Shown: positions 12,097-23,159, numbered from the stretch's first letter. The stretch: 64,000 bases of DNA from Diaporthe sp. PMI_573 (GCA_021399435.1 JAJTUP010000001.1:1364001-1428000); one strand, 5' to 3'. Numbers and translations are program-made. The notes: generated by a model from the letters alone, not told the origin.

Positions 12097-12756
12097 TCAC
12101 ACAAAAATATTCCGCCGCCCATACCCACCGCTGTCCAATAGAAGTCTCATATATGACCCATTGGTCGAGCCTTCAAGGATTACCGGTCGGTGAGCGTCTG
12201 AGGGGTCCAGGGACTGTGTGGCCAAGATCATCTGGGGACAAGAACAAGAAACACAGAAGACGAAACCCTCTCGTTCCAGAGGCGGCCGAGTCCATAAAAT
12301 CCACAGTTTCTGACGGTATGCCTCAGTGCGGGTCATAGAAGACTGACATAACCGGGTATTGAAACCCACGCTGACCGGTTCAGCGTATTGGGCGGCGTGG
12401 ACCATACCGTCTGGTGAGTTCGCACTGATGGACGGCCCTTCCTTTTCTGTCCCAGTAATCAAAATCGACTCTTCCCCATCATCAGTAGGGAGGCTCATTT
12501 TGAAGATGCCGGGTTTAAAGATAGCTGGGTCGGCCATGAGCAATGCCTTTAGCCTTTCTGCAGCCTGCTCATCTGTTTGCCGCAATGAGATGATCGCCTG
12601 GTCTGCTTTAGCGCGCCATGCCTCAAATTTCACTCGATACTGCTTCCACCCCTCAAGCAGTCTTTTGTACTCGCCATTCAGCCAGGCAAACCGCCTACCC
12701 CGGATGATTTTCAGCTTGGGAAGGAGGGTCTATGCCGCTGCCTCGGCCGAGGTCAT
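12097..12756 (-). pseudogene. module A zinc-finger protein copy, truncated and with in-frame stop (paralogue of 24558-26289)
   Basis: Reading from the ATG at 12756, the frame gives MTSAEAAA, an in-frame TAG at 12732-12730, then TLLPKLKIIRGRRFAWLNGE and continues open to 12097. It aligns with the N-terminal part of the intact gene at 24558-26289. Both start MxSxE and share KI-RxxRFxWxxxE, then ADPAIFKPGIFK here versus FDPAIFETKI there, then QKLWILWTRP with VSCSCP here versus QKLWITWARW with ISCPCP there. The TAG is one C-to-T step from CAG. Similarity fades after about residue 170, so the second, C2H2-bearing part of the protein is absent. It lies head-to-head with the Hsp70-like pseudogene at 13081, as in module B. 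It is clearly a pseudogene of the module B gene family. Confidence 0.75.
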
Positions 12757-13080
12757 ACGCAGGGGTGTCTGTCCGGCGCGGTGGTGTTGTCATCGTCGAC
12801 GAGGCGTTTGATCAGCCGGCGGTGGTTGGTGCTAGATTGTGTAGATTGCGGATCCACTTCTGAGCAGCAGTTGTTATAACAACTAACAATAAGTTAACTT
12901 TTCCTGGGCACTGGTAACACTGTAGAACACCCCGGCCCCGACCCACAGCACCTACATATATGCATATGCAGGTTACGCGACGTGTAGCATATCCCCGCAG
13001 CATGTTGTCACGGTGTAAGTTTTACCCAGTGTTGATGCGTCTCCGCCCTCTGACTTAAGCGTTACATCATTAAGATCATA
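12757..13080. promoter_or_regulatory. intergenic region between divergent module A genes
   Basis: 324 bases separate the two divergent start codons. An AT-rich patch with TACATATATGCATATG lies near 12953-12968. By position this was the shared promoter of the pair; no defined binding site is identified. Confidence 0.4.
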
Positions 13081-14890
13081 ATGAGTTTTGTTCAGCCCGA
13101 CGATGTTAGTCTACTTACAGGGGGTGGGACCGTAGCCTGCTGTGGCATTGACTTTGGCACACATGCATCAAAGTTATGCCTTGCGTATGTACGCCAACGC
13201 GAAAATGGCTATGCCGAACTGACACTCCTCCGGGTCTCCAACAACGCAGGCTGGGGACATTCTGAGAGACCTCCGAACGGAAAGCTGGAGTACGATTTCT
13301 CCTCATATGCCGTGCTAAAGGATGGCGAGTTGCGCACCGGGCGGTATGCGTTGTATCGGGATACTTTCCCGCTGAAGACTATGTGTTGCAAGCTTGCAGG
13401 CATCCTTGACGAAATCATTCAAGGCTTGCCTGACGGCCCCAGGCTTCTCCAGGCACATAATGATTATATTATCACAGACGAGATGATACGGAATGCGTTA
13501 TTAAAGCATTTCGCCTTGGTGAAAGAAATGGCATAAGCGAAAGAAGCCTAGGGAAATCTTTGAATAACAACTTTGGTTTTGTTTATCCCCGATTATCTGT
13601 ACGACGATGACACTCATCTCGGAGCTTATGTGTCATGTTGTGTCAGTCTGCAACGTCTCCTTTGGTGTGAAGAAGAAGGGAGTGGACCTGAAATTGAGAT
13701 CCTGGCGGGCAGTGAGGGAAAGTGTGCGGCGCTCTACATCTGGGAGAAGTTTTATGACCCCGACCATACCTTCGACCGCGGCCAATTCTGGGATTTGTTA
13801 CATGACCTGAACATGTCTGGTATCAACGGGTTCAGCTTCTTGGTCGCTGATAATGGTGGCAGTACCTTTGTATATCCACTACCATCGTAGTAGCCTTTGG
13901 ATTCATCGCTGGCACGGTCGTAGAATTGTTATGTGTAAAGCAGTTGGTTTGATGCCAACGGCAGGTTTGAGAATAGCCTATTGAATACTGCGCCTAATTG
14001 GAAGTGTGGTAAGCTTTAAGTTGTAATAACAAAAGTATCTTGTTGAAATGAAATAGGCTCTCGCGGCGGCAGTCAGCTGTTCAACGACAGCATCCGACAG
14101 GCCATTGTTAAGTTTTTGGCGAGGCAGAAAGTTCCTCCCCAGAAGATGGCCGCGATGATGCGTCAGTATGAAGAGATTAAATGGATATACGACTACACTT
14201 TGGATGGTTCAGAGAATGATGTCGTAGTTCTGCTAGGGCTAAGCGGACGTTTCTCATCAATATTAGTTCCCGCTATTCTGAGGGAGGCTCTGATCAATGT
14301 ATTCTCACGAGGACTCGCGGCTTTGAAACAAGAAGTCCGTCGGGTTGCGGAGCTACGTAGAGACTTTGCTGCTGTCCCATGTGGAGGCAGCTACGGTAAC
14401 CCGGGCCTCCGGAGAGAAGTCGACGAATTTCTGCGGCAGGAATGCCAGGAGGCCCGGTCCAACGGATTTCACCTGGCTTATGTTTTCCTGATGGGAGGAG
14501 TGGACCCCGGCTGGTATGTCCCCTTAGTGCAGGCGACATATGTGTGAACCGGCATGTCTCTTACACTTTGTCTAGGTCGTCAGCAGTAGCGGCGGGTGCC
14601 GCGCTCGCCCCTTTACGCAAGCCTAAGCCCCTCGATGTTTTTGAGCACTCCGCCATTGGGATCCATACACTGTGGAGAAAAAGCAAACATTTCGAATATG
14701 CCGAGGAGAGATCCAATTGTAGATGCATGACGTCCGATCCACTGCCAATCTCAGAACATAGTCCCAGATTCTACTGGCAAGTCTATCGAGCTAGTAGCAC
14801 AGCAATGACCACCCCACACCACAGGAAAATGGGCTTGGATTTCAGGAAAGCAATTGAGGCAAGACAAGTATCATTGTCCCACCTTTAACC
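13081..14890 (+). pseudogene. module A Hsp70-like ATPase copy with three in-frame stops, 3' truncated (paralogue of 26940-29819)
   Basis: The frame opens at ATG 13081 and shows the Hsp70/actin phosphate-1 loop GIDFGTHASK, a conserved-lysine segment DTFPLKTM, phosphate-2 loop ADNGGSTF near 13850, a GSRGGSQL segment after an intron ending near 14056, and the adenosine motif CGGSYGNPGLRREV near 14383. Stops at 13534 (TAA), 13549 (TAG) and 13561 (TGA) fall within 30 codons that align without gaps to the intact paralogue. Each is one C-to-T change from a sense codon. Two intron positions match the paralogue in site and phase: G|GC before the GG-S segment, and TG|G at the tryptophan near 14513. Similarity ends near 14705, after SKHFEYAEE, so the C-terminal half and ZZ finger are gone. 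It is an inactivated, truncated duplicate. Confidence 0.82.
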
Positions 14891-16187
14891 CGCAGCAGGT
14901 CAGTCGATCTCATCTACCCATCGCCAACGGCGGGTCCCAACGGTCAAAAGCTGGGCCATCAAGGTTCTGGACACGCGAAGTCGTTGCCTAAACTGCAAGT
15001 CGTCAAGCGCTACGAGGGGCTGATGTCCATCTGCAGGCTCGAGCAAACATCACATGTAACCTCCGCCAATTGTGGCCCTCCTAATGCACGTCGACTGCAG
15101 TGACAGCCGGCTCACTGCACCCGAAGACATCCGGAGTAGTTCAGGTGTCGTCTTGCTCTGAATGGATAAACATGGAGGTCTGTGTACACCTGGTGGTTCG
15201 ACCAGGCCCAGCCGATCTGCTCGAAGCCGGTCCAGGGGCTGCGCTAATGGACAATTCCCTTGTCTGCCCGCATCAAACTATTGAGTCCGTACTCCCATAG
15301 TGCCATGGGGGCTGCGTGCACTAACTGGCTGCTTTTCTTTGACGCATCGTCTTGCAAGGGTCCCTTAGACGAGTTCTCACTTCCTGGGCACTTGCAGCGG
15401 CTGCTGTGCCGGTCACCACCCACACTGCATTCGATTCCGCACGCTCGATTGGCGGCGTGTGCATTGAACCTGATCGAGCGCTGAGGATCAAGCAAACACC
15501 ACTCGTGATTCTCTGCTGTGGTCACCTGGAGGGAAACCGGCCGGAACAGGCTGAGCCACAGCAACGGCTCGGAGCACCTCCTGCGACATCACTTGCAGCT
15601 CAAGATGATTGGTGAAGCGATCTTGCGGGCGTGATAGGGGCGACACAGCGGCCCCGACCGAGGCGGAGACCTTGGCCAGGCAAGTCGGCCAAGTAAGTGT
15701 CCTGTCATGACGGGCGATGGGTGCGACATCGTGCAGCCAGAAATTCCGCCACAATGCCGCTGCAGCTTTCTTTGAGCGCCATGGTAGATCTCCCTTATCG
15801 AACTAGCGCATCTCGTCGTCCAAGCGGACTGGGCAGAATGCATGACAAGCGCTCTACCTGGAAAGGAAACACGAAGCCTCAGGGAGGTTGGTTAAGACGA
15901 GGGCAGGCGTCGCCAACCTTTCAAAGAACTTTTTTGTGTATTTTTACATTGTGCTGGCTGGCAAATGCGTGGTTTTCCTTCCTGCTGGTATCACAGACAA
16001 GCATCATACGACACCACTTGACAAAATGCCTATGCATTCGTCAAGGGCACGAGTGGGCAAATCCGAGGCACGGAAGCCCCCGGTTTCAAACTCTTCCGAT
16101 ACCTCGCCCGGATCGTCTAAACGTCCCTTGCCTAGGCTGGCGACTAGGACCTAGCTGGTCAGATCGCGTAAATACAAAGCCGCTATC
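14891..16187. other. gene-free stretch
   Basis: Open frames here are short and overlap on both strands, and none carries a recognised motif. It separates module A from the recombinase-like fragment. Confidence 0.4.
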
Positions 16188-16715
16188 ATGGACGATGGAG
16201 TCGACTCAGTAGACGACGACTCGGACGGGAACTACGAGCCTGTGGAAAAGACCAAACCCCGCGCCTTCAACCCCATCGACGAGGACGAGGACGAGGACGA
16301 CGAGGAGTGCGAGTACGATGATGAAGTCGACGATATTAGCCTTGAGAACTTGCTTGACTCAAACCAGGAGTTCATCATCGAACCACAAGATGGGCACGAC
16401 ATTGCGGAAGTCGACGAGTAGATACGCCGGTTCGACCGGCAATCACTCCCACCGGTACTGCCATCGAAGCCAGGGTTGGAACCTGACTTCGAGGAAGACA
16501 ACTTCTCCGACCTTGACAGCGAGGAAGGTCTCTTTCATGGCAACACCATGTCTGCCGAGCAGTACCGCAGGGCCATCAAAGAGCTAGATAAGGACGACTA
16601 TAAGCGGAAGGAGTACAAGGAGTCTATCATAGAGCGTATTGACTATGCCGAACACCAAGTTCAATATCGATTATGCAAGCTGTCTATAGATGCCCAGACG
16701 ACTGGCAGGACCTAA
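16188..16715 (+). pseudogene. acidic N-terminal fragment resembling DUF3435 (FluG-domain) recombinase
   Basis: One frame runs from ATG 16188 to 16715 with a single in-frame TAG at 16419-16421 (CAG by one C-to-T step). It begins with an acidic region (EDEDEDDEECEYDDEVDD), then SLENLLDSNQEFI, FDRQSLPPVLPSKPGLEPDF, DNFSDLDSEEGLFHGNT, SAEQYRRAIKEL and KRKEYKESI. I recall this order from the N-terminus of fungal FluG-domain/DUF3435 proteins. The catalytic tyrosine-recombinase domain does not follow: the frame ends at 16715 and the next gene is on the other strand. Together with the C2H2 tail at 4.9 kb, this gives two relics of the family in the window, possibly from different copies. The assignment is by recall and should be tested by search. 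Confidence 0.5.
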
Positions 16716-16780
16716 TTGGGCACTTCTATCTACAAAAGATAGAATATTTCCTCCCATCTGGACTGCAAGTCTCGTAGAGA

Positions 16781-18025
16781 CTATTGCTTCCACACGGTAT
16801 TATCCCTCTTCACCATATCTCCATTCACTGTCATAGGAATATTGCCAATCATATAATTGCGACCCTTGAGGAGCCAAATGAGGAAGCTGGGAAGTCGCCA
16901 TCCATTCACGGCACCCACACCCCAGGGACCAATAGGAACGGCTTGCGTCTCGGATTTGTTCGGAGTGAACGGGCGGTCCGGGCCTTCAGGCTTTGCGTCC
17001 GGCTTGTCGGAGGCTGCTGCGAGTATATCACGCTTGATGTTGGTGGCGAGGACGGGGAGGGCTGTATAAAGGTTGTGGAAGCCTCCACGCGAATAGTCAC
17101 CGACATCGCCAGCCACATATACGCGAGGACCGGCAGCATCGGCACGAAGAGTTGTTCCGTTGGTCTTGATATAGCCTTGATCGTTTTTGAGATGCGCGGG
17201 AGTGTACTCGCTGTTGGGCGTTGTCCCCCAAGCGGGAATGTACACGTCGGCAGTCCATTCTTCACCGTTGGATAGGTTGACGGTGGTCTTGCCATCGGCA
17301 TTGGTGACGGACGAGACGACACTGACACCGTACACAACGTCGACACCAACCCCGTTGAGTAACGTCTCAGTCTCAAGAGCACGTGCTTTGCTGAGGACAG
17401 GCAAAAGCTTATCCCCCTTGGTGACCAAGGTGACTTTGGCCTTGGGGTTAGAGGGACGAGAGCTAAACCAGCCCGCAGAGCCGTTGAGGAAGTAACCAAC
17501 TTCGCCTGCCGTTTCCACGCCGGTAGGTCCACCACCAGAGACGATGACAGACGTGGCCGAAGCCATCTTCCTGTTTAGATCCTCAATGGCAGCTTTGCTT
17601 GTGGTGTAGTTATCGTGGAGCGAGGTGGCAGGAGACGGTGTCCGGAGGCCAGTGGCAAGAACAAGCGCATAGTAGGGCAGCGTCTGGATATCCCCGCCGT
17701 CTGCCAACCTGATCGTGACGGTGCGGCCCTCGACGTCCCAGGACTCGGCCGTGCCGTGTTTGAAGGTATATGATTCGGAATCGTACGACTTGAATCCATC
17801 GGCGATCGGTGTGAAGAGCTTGTCGGCGGGGAGGAGCGTGGCCGAGACCATGGAGCGCGGGCTGCCGGTACTCCAATAGAAGTGCGAGGAGCTGTCGACG
17901 ATGTACAGGTGGTAGGTCTTGCCCAGCTTGTCCAGTTCTGGCTTGATGTGCTTGAGGAACGAGTGGGCGACACCGAGACCTGCACCGGACCCGCCCAAGA
18001 CGACAAAATTGTGTGTTTCCGACAT
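16781..18025 (-). CDS. AIF/AIFM2-like FAD-dependent NAD(P)H oxidoreductase
   Basis: This intact single-exon gene of 414 residues starts MSETHNFVVLGGSGAGLGVA, a Rossmann FAD-binding loop at residues 7-18. A second dinucleotide fold, VIVSGGGPTGVETAGEVG, lies near residue 160, followed by KVTLVTKG, and the flavin-binding motif VYVAGDVGDYS lies near 310. This order is typical of the pyridine nucleotide-disulphide oxidoreductase class I family, and the overall match is to fungal AMID/AIFM2 (FSP1) and NDH-2-like proteins of about 370-420 residues. It would transfer electrons from NAD(P)H to quinones or other acceptors. There is no signal peptide; a short hydrophobic stretch FLIWLL near residue 390 could help membrane contact. 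It is transcribed away from the NLR gene at 19003. No disruption is seen, in contrast to its neighbours. Confidence 0.92.
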   Translation of the reverse strand: MSETHNFVVLGGSGAGLGVAHSFLKHIKPELDKLGKTYHLYIVDSSSHFYWSTGSPRSMVSATLLPADKLFTPIADGFKSYDSESYTFKHGTAESWDVEGRTVTIRLADGGDIQTLPYYALVLATGLRTPSPATSLHDNYTTSKAAIEDLNRKMASATSVIVSGGGPTGVETAGEVGYFLNGSAGWFSSRPSNPKAKVTLVTKGDKLLPVLSKARALETETLLNGVGVDVVYGVSVVSSVTNADGKTTVNLSNGEEWTADVYIPAWGTTPNSEYTPAHLKNDQGYIKTNGTTLRADAAGPRVYVAGDVGDYSRGGFHNLYTALPVLATNIKRDILAAASDKPDAKPEGPDRPFTPNKSETQAVPIGPWGVGAVNGWRLPSFLIWLLKGRNYMIGNIPMTVNGDMVKRDNTVWKQ

Positions 18026-19002
18026 ATTGATGGTGATGATTCGAGTTTGAGTCGAACAGGCTTGGTTCGTGTCTTGAGTGTTGTGGAAAAAGAGGAAGGG
18101 GGGTGGAGGAAGGCGAGCAAGTTTCGCAAAAATCTGACCCTGAAAATCCAGCCCCCATGGGCTAAAATTGACCCGGGTCCATTCAGAAATCCGTCATGCG
18201 AGGCGAAGTGTTCAGGACGTAACATAGGTTCGAGACCAGTTGCTACACGTGTACCTAGGACCATGACGCTAAATAAGACCCTGGCTGATAAGCGAGGCCT
18301 CAGTTGAGGCACAGACCGGAAACTATTGACAAATTCAGACAGAATTGGGGGACAATTTACGCTGCTCCACGTTTCCCCATTGTTACCCGTCATGACGATA
18401 TCCAATGATGGAGAGTTACAGGTACGGGATATGAGGGTGTGACTGCTACCCATGCCGCCCGCGCCCAATCCCATCGTTTTCACTGACATTAATAAAGATG
18501 AAACTGCTGACAGCGGCAGAGCTCGCCCTGTGCGTGCGCCACCCACCGTAGCCATTAGCGAAACACCTATGGAAACGACCCAGATGGTCAAAGCTGCTCT
18601 TGGGAAGGGGCAGAGCTGGTGCTTGATAGCCCAAGCATCATCACGTCTGGCCACCTTTCAGGACTAGAAAAAAGGAGCCTCCGAAGTATACGAGGCACTT
18701 CATGGTCCCATTGATGAGTTTACTTTTGCACAGCCATTCAAGGGAGTGCATGCCGAGACTGTAAGCTAGCGCAACGTTGACCGTCCGTCCGTGCGATGAA
18801 GTGGAGCCCAAGCCGCGTGGGGGCGACGACCGTGCGTTGTTAGCGGGGTCAGGGGATGAACCGCTTTGTCAATTCATGGGTAAGGGGAGTTGTGGGCCAA
18901 CTGTCCGGGAAGGTGCCTCGCCCAGTTCCATCCCGTGATACATCCTTTTCACAGCCTGCTTGCTGAAAGGCGCGTTTTCAGCCCCCGACCAAGGAGCCAA
19001 CC
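18026..19002. promoter_or_regulatory. intergenic region between divergent oxidoreductase and NLR genes
   Basis: 977 bases without a supported gene. It holds the upstream regions of both flanking genes; no specific motif is claimed. Confidence 0.4.
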
Positions 19003-22000
19003 ATGGACGCCATCTCAGTGCTCGACACCGCTGCGCGCATCCTCGCCGCCCTAGAATCTCTTACGGAGCTATTATCTTCTTTTAACATCTCCAAGGCACA
19101 ACCGCCGTTGTCGCTGGATCGCAAAAATGGGCGCAGCATTTCGGAAACCCTCGAACGATTGCGAACTGCGTTATTCGACATTCGAATTCCTTCTGTGCCG
19201 CAACAGCCATCTGCGAGTACCGTCCCACCGTTGAACGACACCCTGGCTCTACGAGAGCTTCTCTCTTCTCAGCAGGCTTCCGCAAGGCTGCTGGAGAATA
19301 TTATGAGTACATTGAGGAAGTCGCCTGGCGAGCCATGGAGATCTTACGCTGAGGAACTTCAGCGAATTACACGGGCCGTGACCCTTCAGGTCACCTCTAC
19401 TCTTCAGTGAGTGGTACAAACCCCTCGCTTCCAGTTAATTTTTCTTTTCTTTTCTTCTTTATTGCCTTGGATTCTTCCATCTGCAAGATTCTAACATCGC
19501 ATGCTAGGTCTCGAATCTCCGAACTAAGCCGAGTCGTCGAATCGTCAGAGAGCGAGAAGCAATACACCAGACCAGAGTTTGAGTCTCGAATCGATTCCGT
19601 TGCTCGTGGCTTGGAAGATCTTAGACTCCAAGTGCAAAAGCGGTCGGTGAACCAAGACGGAAGCACCTCGGCCGACCTCACCAGGACCGATGTCACACAA
19701 CTCAAAGCCCGGCTGGTCCGCCTTACCGATTCAGAAAATGCCTTGCTTGCCGACAAGATTGTGTCAAGCCTGAATTACGACAGCCGACCCGTCCGCCTCG
19801 ATTCTGTCCCGCAGGCACATAAGGACACCTTCCAGTGGGCCTTTGACTCGCAGCTCTCGGAGTGGTTTCGCTCTGGGAGCGGCACTTTCTGGATCTCGGG
19901 CAAGCCAGGCTCCGGGAAATCCACATTTATGAAGTTCATCGCCAAGCATCCCCGGACTAGAGAGCTGCTGGCGGCCTGGGCAGGCTCGTCCGACAACCTG
20001 GCTGTCGCGGCGCACTTCTTCTGGATCGCGGGCACGCCAATCCAGAAATCTTGGCAGGGACTCCTCCAATCTCTGCTCTTCGACCTCCTTCGAGGACGCC
20101 CGTATGTCGTCTCCCTCGTCAGCCCCAACCGCTGGGCAGCTGCTAAGGCCGGACAGTGGCAGACGGCCGCGGAGCCATGGTCCGTCTCCGAACTGTCCGC
20201 CGCGCTGCGAGCCCTGGCAACTGCTGACGCCGTGCCGCTCAAGATGTGCTTCTTTATCGATGGGCTTGACGAGTATGATAGCAACCACGCTGAGCTCTGT
20301 GAAGTCCTTGGTGACATGGCCGGTTCCCCCCATATCAAGATGTGTCTGTCCAGCCGTCGATGGCCTGTGTTTGAGAGGAGCTTCGGCGGCGCTGGCCAGG
20401 AGAGCCTGGATATTCACGAGCTAACGCGGGACGATATCCGAAAGTTTGTGAATGACCAGCTACAAGCCCACGTTCGATGGACTGCCGAGGTATCGAGGGA
20501 TGTCACCTTGGAGAAGACCGAGCTCGTGGATCGGATCGTGGCCCAGGCCGATGGCGTGTTTCTCTGGGCCTTTTTCGTAACAAGGTCGCTGCGGGAGGGC
20601 CTTTCTAACGGCGAGAGGATTGAAAGCCTGAATAGGCGCTTCGGCCAACTACCGTCAGATCTGGACCAGCTGTTCCGGCACATGCTGGAAAACGTGAACC
20701 TGGCCGGCCACCCCAAGATGGCGGGTTTCCTGCAGGCCGCAATACACGCGCTGGAGCCTCTCCACATTGACCTGTACTGGCAGCTGGAGAAGGAATTTAA
20801 GCATCACCGTCTCGCATCTCGCGGTCCTGCAAGGCCAGAACCACCCGAGGGAATCGCGGCACGCAGAGAGCAGGTCTTTCACAGCATTAACGAGAAGACA
20901 AAGGGCCTGCTCAGGCTGGTGAACAGCCGGGTCGAGTTTCTGCATAGAACCGTCAAGGACTTCGTTTTGACCAAAGACATAGGCGAGTACCTCCGAAGTA
21001 AGCTCCCAGCGGACTACAATGGTTTTATCTCTATCGCCGCCGCATATCTCGGCTTCCTCAGAAACACACGCCTGGACCAATCGCTCGTCGCAGGCATCAT
21101 GAGGCAGGGGCAGGGGCTGAACACCGGGCAGTTTATCGCCCATCTAAACCAGGCCCTAGTATACGCCTCGGAAGCGCTGAAGCAGACAGGCCAGCCCGGC
21201 TCTCCGGTGCCGGCAGAGGAGCTGCTGGACGAGTACGAGGTCACCGTCGTAGAGATGGTCAGCCTCGGCCACGTTACCGTCCAGGGGGTTAATTCTCAAG
21301 GTTGCGACGCGAGACAGCTCTTCCGCGAGGAGTTGCTCAGGCACGACGTGACGCCCTATCTCGCCAAGAAGATCCGAGAGCAGCCAGGCTTCTTCGACGT
21401 CTTCGACGAGTCACCACTCTTTGCTGCACTGATGCCAATGTCCCGTAGCAGTGGTGAGAGTCCCGCGCCCGTGCCGGGGGTTCTCGATCTTCTCCTCCGG
21501 CGCGGTGAGGACCCAAACGTGCTGCCGCGACAGCGAGGTGCAACATCCGACACGGCATCGCCATGGGTGCTCTTTGCGCGGAGCACCATGTCTGTCTTTA
21601 ACATGCTGTCAGGGCCCTGCATGTTCCCTGCCCGCCGGTGGAACGACGCCCTGAAGGACGCCACCTTTGGCCGCCTAATGTCCTATGGCGCAGACCCTGA
21701 TATGCCTCTCTTGAACCGCCGGGGCGCGCGCACCGTCTTCTCGCACTTTCTAGATATCTCACTGTCCAAGTTCCTCGGCGAGGAGTGCTTCGAGGATTAC
21801 CTTGGGACACTGGACGCCTTCCTACGGGCGGACGCGAGCCTCGGCGTTCCCGCTGATCTCGCCGGCCCGGATGCCGAGGTGGCGCATGGGAATCTCGCGA
21901 GGCAGCGGCCAGAAGAGTCAGTACTAGCGTCGTTCTGTGCCGAGCTGAAAGGTCTTCTGGCCAGATTAGCGGCAGATCCGCAGATGGCTGCGTTCGTCTC

Positions 22001-22235
22001 ATCTGTCCTGGAGAAGCTTATCTTGCATTGCTCCAACAGGGAAGATGACCTGAGAGAGTTAGAAGCGGCAATATCACAGGGCTGTCCCGGCGCTGTTGCC
22101 GCGCCCCTGTCGCGGCTGATCGCTTCTGAGATGGGAGGCTGCCAGGAATGGCGATCGACGCGGAAGAGGCTCCTGAGCGACGCTTCTAGTGGCGGGTTAT
22201 CTGAATCCAGAGGTAAACATTTTCGGCGGGGGTAA
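19003..22235 (+). CDS. NACHT-domain NLR-like (STAND) protein
   Basis: Two exons, 19003-19406 and 19508-22235 (donor GTGAGT, acceptor CTAG), join in frame to give 1043 residues. Residues 1-135 form a helical N-terminal domain starting MDAISVLDTAARILAALESL, of the kind seen in fungal STAND proteins. The NACHT domain has Walker A GKPGSGKST near residue 265-273, Walker B FFIDGLDEYD near 380, and a following SSR sensor (CLSSRRWPVFE). After it come FLWAFFVTRSL and QLPSDLDQLFRHML, typical of the helical region after NACHT in DUF7791-type fungal NLRs. HRTVKDF lies near 613. The C-terminal 350 residues contain weak ankyrin-like pieces such as LDLLLRRGEDPN and LMSYGADPD rather than regular repeats. Such proteins act in allorecognition and programmed cell death in fungi; the trigger here is unknown. 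The gene is intact although genes on both sides are broken. Confidence 0.93.
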
Positions 22236-22595
22236 GGGTAGTAGTAGTATCGTGCGGCCAGAGAGGAGCTTAGCCCTCTGTAGGGTTTATGGTTGATTGA
22301 GCGTAGAAATCTAGATGAAGGATGTTAGACAGTGCCCCCCTCTAAAACAAAATTGTGATCTCGTGGGTTCTTATAGCCCAAAGGAAGAATTCAGAGTCAC
22401 TAGATGGGAAGCTACCCTACGGAAGCAGGAACAGATTCTAGAATGCCAATCGAGTTTCTGTATTATTCTATAATGCAATTATATGCGCCTCTCTTTATCG
22501 CTATGCCCGGCCAATGCTAAAACAACAACCCCATCAATAATAAACAAGCCCGCTCCAATCGTTACACATTTTATGCCAAATCCTAGTTCTGATGC
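22236..22595. other. 3' flank between NLR and phiA remnant
   Basis: 360 AT-rich bases without open frames, presumably holding the 3' ends of the two convergent genes. Confidence 0.4.
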
Positions 22596-23159
22596 TTACT
22601 GCTGCTGAGTGTACTCGCAGCTATTAGGGGTGGTAGTCTTGATAGTGCGAGCAGTAAAGCCAAGACAGCCCTTATTGCCGCCAAGGGTTGGCGTTGCCAA
22701 CATCAACCTAAACGCTCCAAGAGCCACCGGCCTTCTTGCTGTTGGGGCAGGCGATGAAGCCGTCGCCGTTAAAGTTGAGGTTGCCGCTCTTGTCGATCTT
22801 CCAGCCCTTGCGCTCGGCCTTGCTGGGGATGGGCTGCGCACCGGTGGTGTAGCCCAGGACGCCCTGGCCCATGCCGGAGCGGTCGACGTAGAGCTGCTGA
22901 GGGGGGTTGTCGGTCTTGTAGAGGTAGAGCTCGTCGCCGAGGAGGTTGAAGACGGCGTGGTTGTCAGACTTCTTGTCGCATGAAGCGCCTTGCTTGGCGA
23001 GGTTCAGGGAGAGGAAGCTCTTGGAGGCTTGGAGAGCGCTGAAGTAGATAGAGCTTGCTGAGCGGAGGGCCATGGCCTCAAATTGGACAGGCTTGCTGGG
23101 CGCGGCAGAGACGATGCCGGCGGCGGGGAGGGGGTGAGGAGGATAGGCTTGATCTGCAT
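22596..23159 (-). pseudogene. phiA: PhiA-family cell wall protein, broken (one stop, two frameshifts)
   Basis: The sequence matches hyphal cell wall protein PhiA, a small secreted protein linked to conidiation. Recognisable parts are ALRSASSIYFSALQA, LAKQGASC, LYLYKTDNPPQQLYVDRSGM, GYTTGAQPIPSKAERKGW and the tail GGNKGCLGFTAR. The ATG at 23159 starts MQIKPILLTP, a signal-peptide beginning, but the following LPAAGIVSAAP lies in another frame, so one indel falls in a C-rich run near 23130. After GGSWSV a TAG at 22710-22708 replaces the tryptophan seen in the family (TGG to TAG). A second frameshift near 22690 precedes GGNKGCLGF. All family blocks are present in order, so inactivation looks recent. 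It is convergent with the NLR gene, 360 bases away. The splice sites I looked for do not explain the breaks. Confidence 0.8.

Larger units (their letters stand above)
12097..14705 (+). repeat. module A: diverged direct copy of part of module B
   Basis: The head-to-head pair here and the pair at 24558-29819 are paralogous gene for gene and have the same orientation. Homology is visible at protein level only. Both genes of module A are cut short at their 3' ends, so a central segment of the module is what remains. Confidence 0.72.
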
